Shown piece by piece: positions 6,722-6,732 of a stretch of DNA of 6,732 nucleotides. A program made the position numbers and the translations under genes. Position 1 is the first letter of the stretch, and each line of letters opens with the position of its first letter. The notes under the pieces were generated by a model. That model ran no database searches. It was not told where the DNA came from and saw only the letters and a list, made by a program, of their open reading frames with translations. The stretch is from Opitutales bacterium (GTDB lineage: Bacteria; Verrucomicrobiota; Verrucomicrobiia; Opitutales; T3Sed10-336), in NCBI GenBank assembly GCA_007132315.1, contig SLOW01000254.1:1-6732 (forward strand), given 5' to 3'.

Positions 6722-6732
6722 GGGATCCCCCG
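6722..6732. other. Probable vector polylinker fragment (BamHI site)
   Basis: The last bases contain GGATCC (6723-6728, BamHI), and GGATCCCCCG equals the BamHI-SmaI part of a pBluescript-type polylinker as I remember it (GGATCCCCCGGG). Following directly on the A run, this suggests residual cloning sequence rather than chromosome. Ten bases are too few for certainty. Confidence 0.5.

Overview
This is a high-GC bacterial window carrying a compact carbohydrate-catabolism locus. Four genes run on the plus strand (about 34-4454): a ketose 3-epimerase-type TIM barrel, a phosphomannose-isomerase-like two-domain cupin, a second xylose-isomerase-like TIM barrel, and a Gfo/Idh/MocA NAD(P)-dependent dehydrogenase. 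Gaps between them are short (52, 24 and 25 bases), with no internal terminator visible, so I read them as one operon whose promoter lies left of the window. Facing them on the minus strand is a GH36 alpha-galactosidase gene (4973 to about 6700). A small unrecognised gene (4551-4958) sits 14 bases beyond its stop.

The gene content (sugar isomerase barrels of unassigned substrate, Gfo/Idh/MocA enzyme, GH36) and the lack of Shine-Dalgarno motifs before the plus-strand genes suggest a polysaccharide-degrading member of the Planctomycetes-Verrucomicrobia-Lentisphaerae group. That is inference from style; there is no rRNA or phylogenetic marker here.

Likely joint function: the GH36 enzyme would release galactose or a related sugar from alpha-galactosides. 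The plus-strand operon has the parts needed to oxidise a sugar or cyclitol ring carbon to a ketone (dehydrogenase) and then epimerise or isomerise the keto product (two metal-dependent barrels and a metal cupin). The set resembles in fold composition the inositol operon (IolG, IolE/IolI, IolB), but the proteins are not recognisably those orthologues. No transporter, kinase, aldolase or regulator is in the window, so the substrate cannot be fixed.

The two genes groups converge on a spacer of about 96 bases (4455-4550), with GC-rich hairpins just after the dehydrogenase stop. The right edge is abnormal: the alpha-galactosidase reading frame is cut at its 5' side by a run of 19 A followed by a BamHI-containing sequence that looks like a cloning polylinker. 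The first eight bases also resemble a common EcoRI cDNA-library adaptor. The window is therefore probably a whole cloned or assembled insert with artificial ends.
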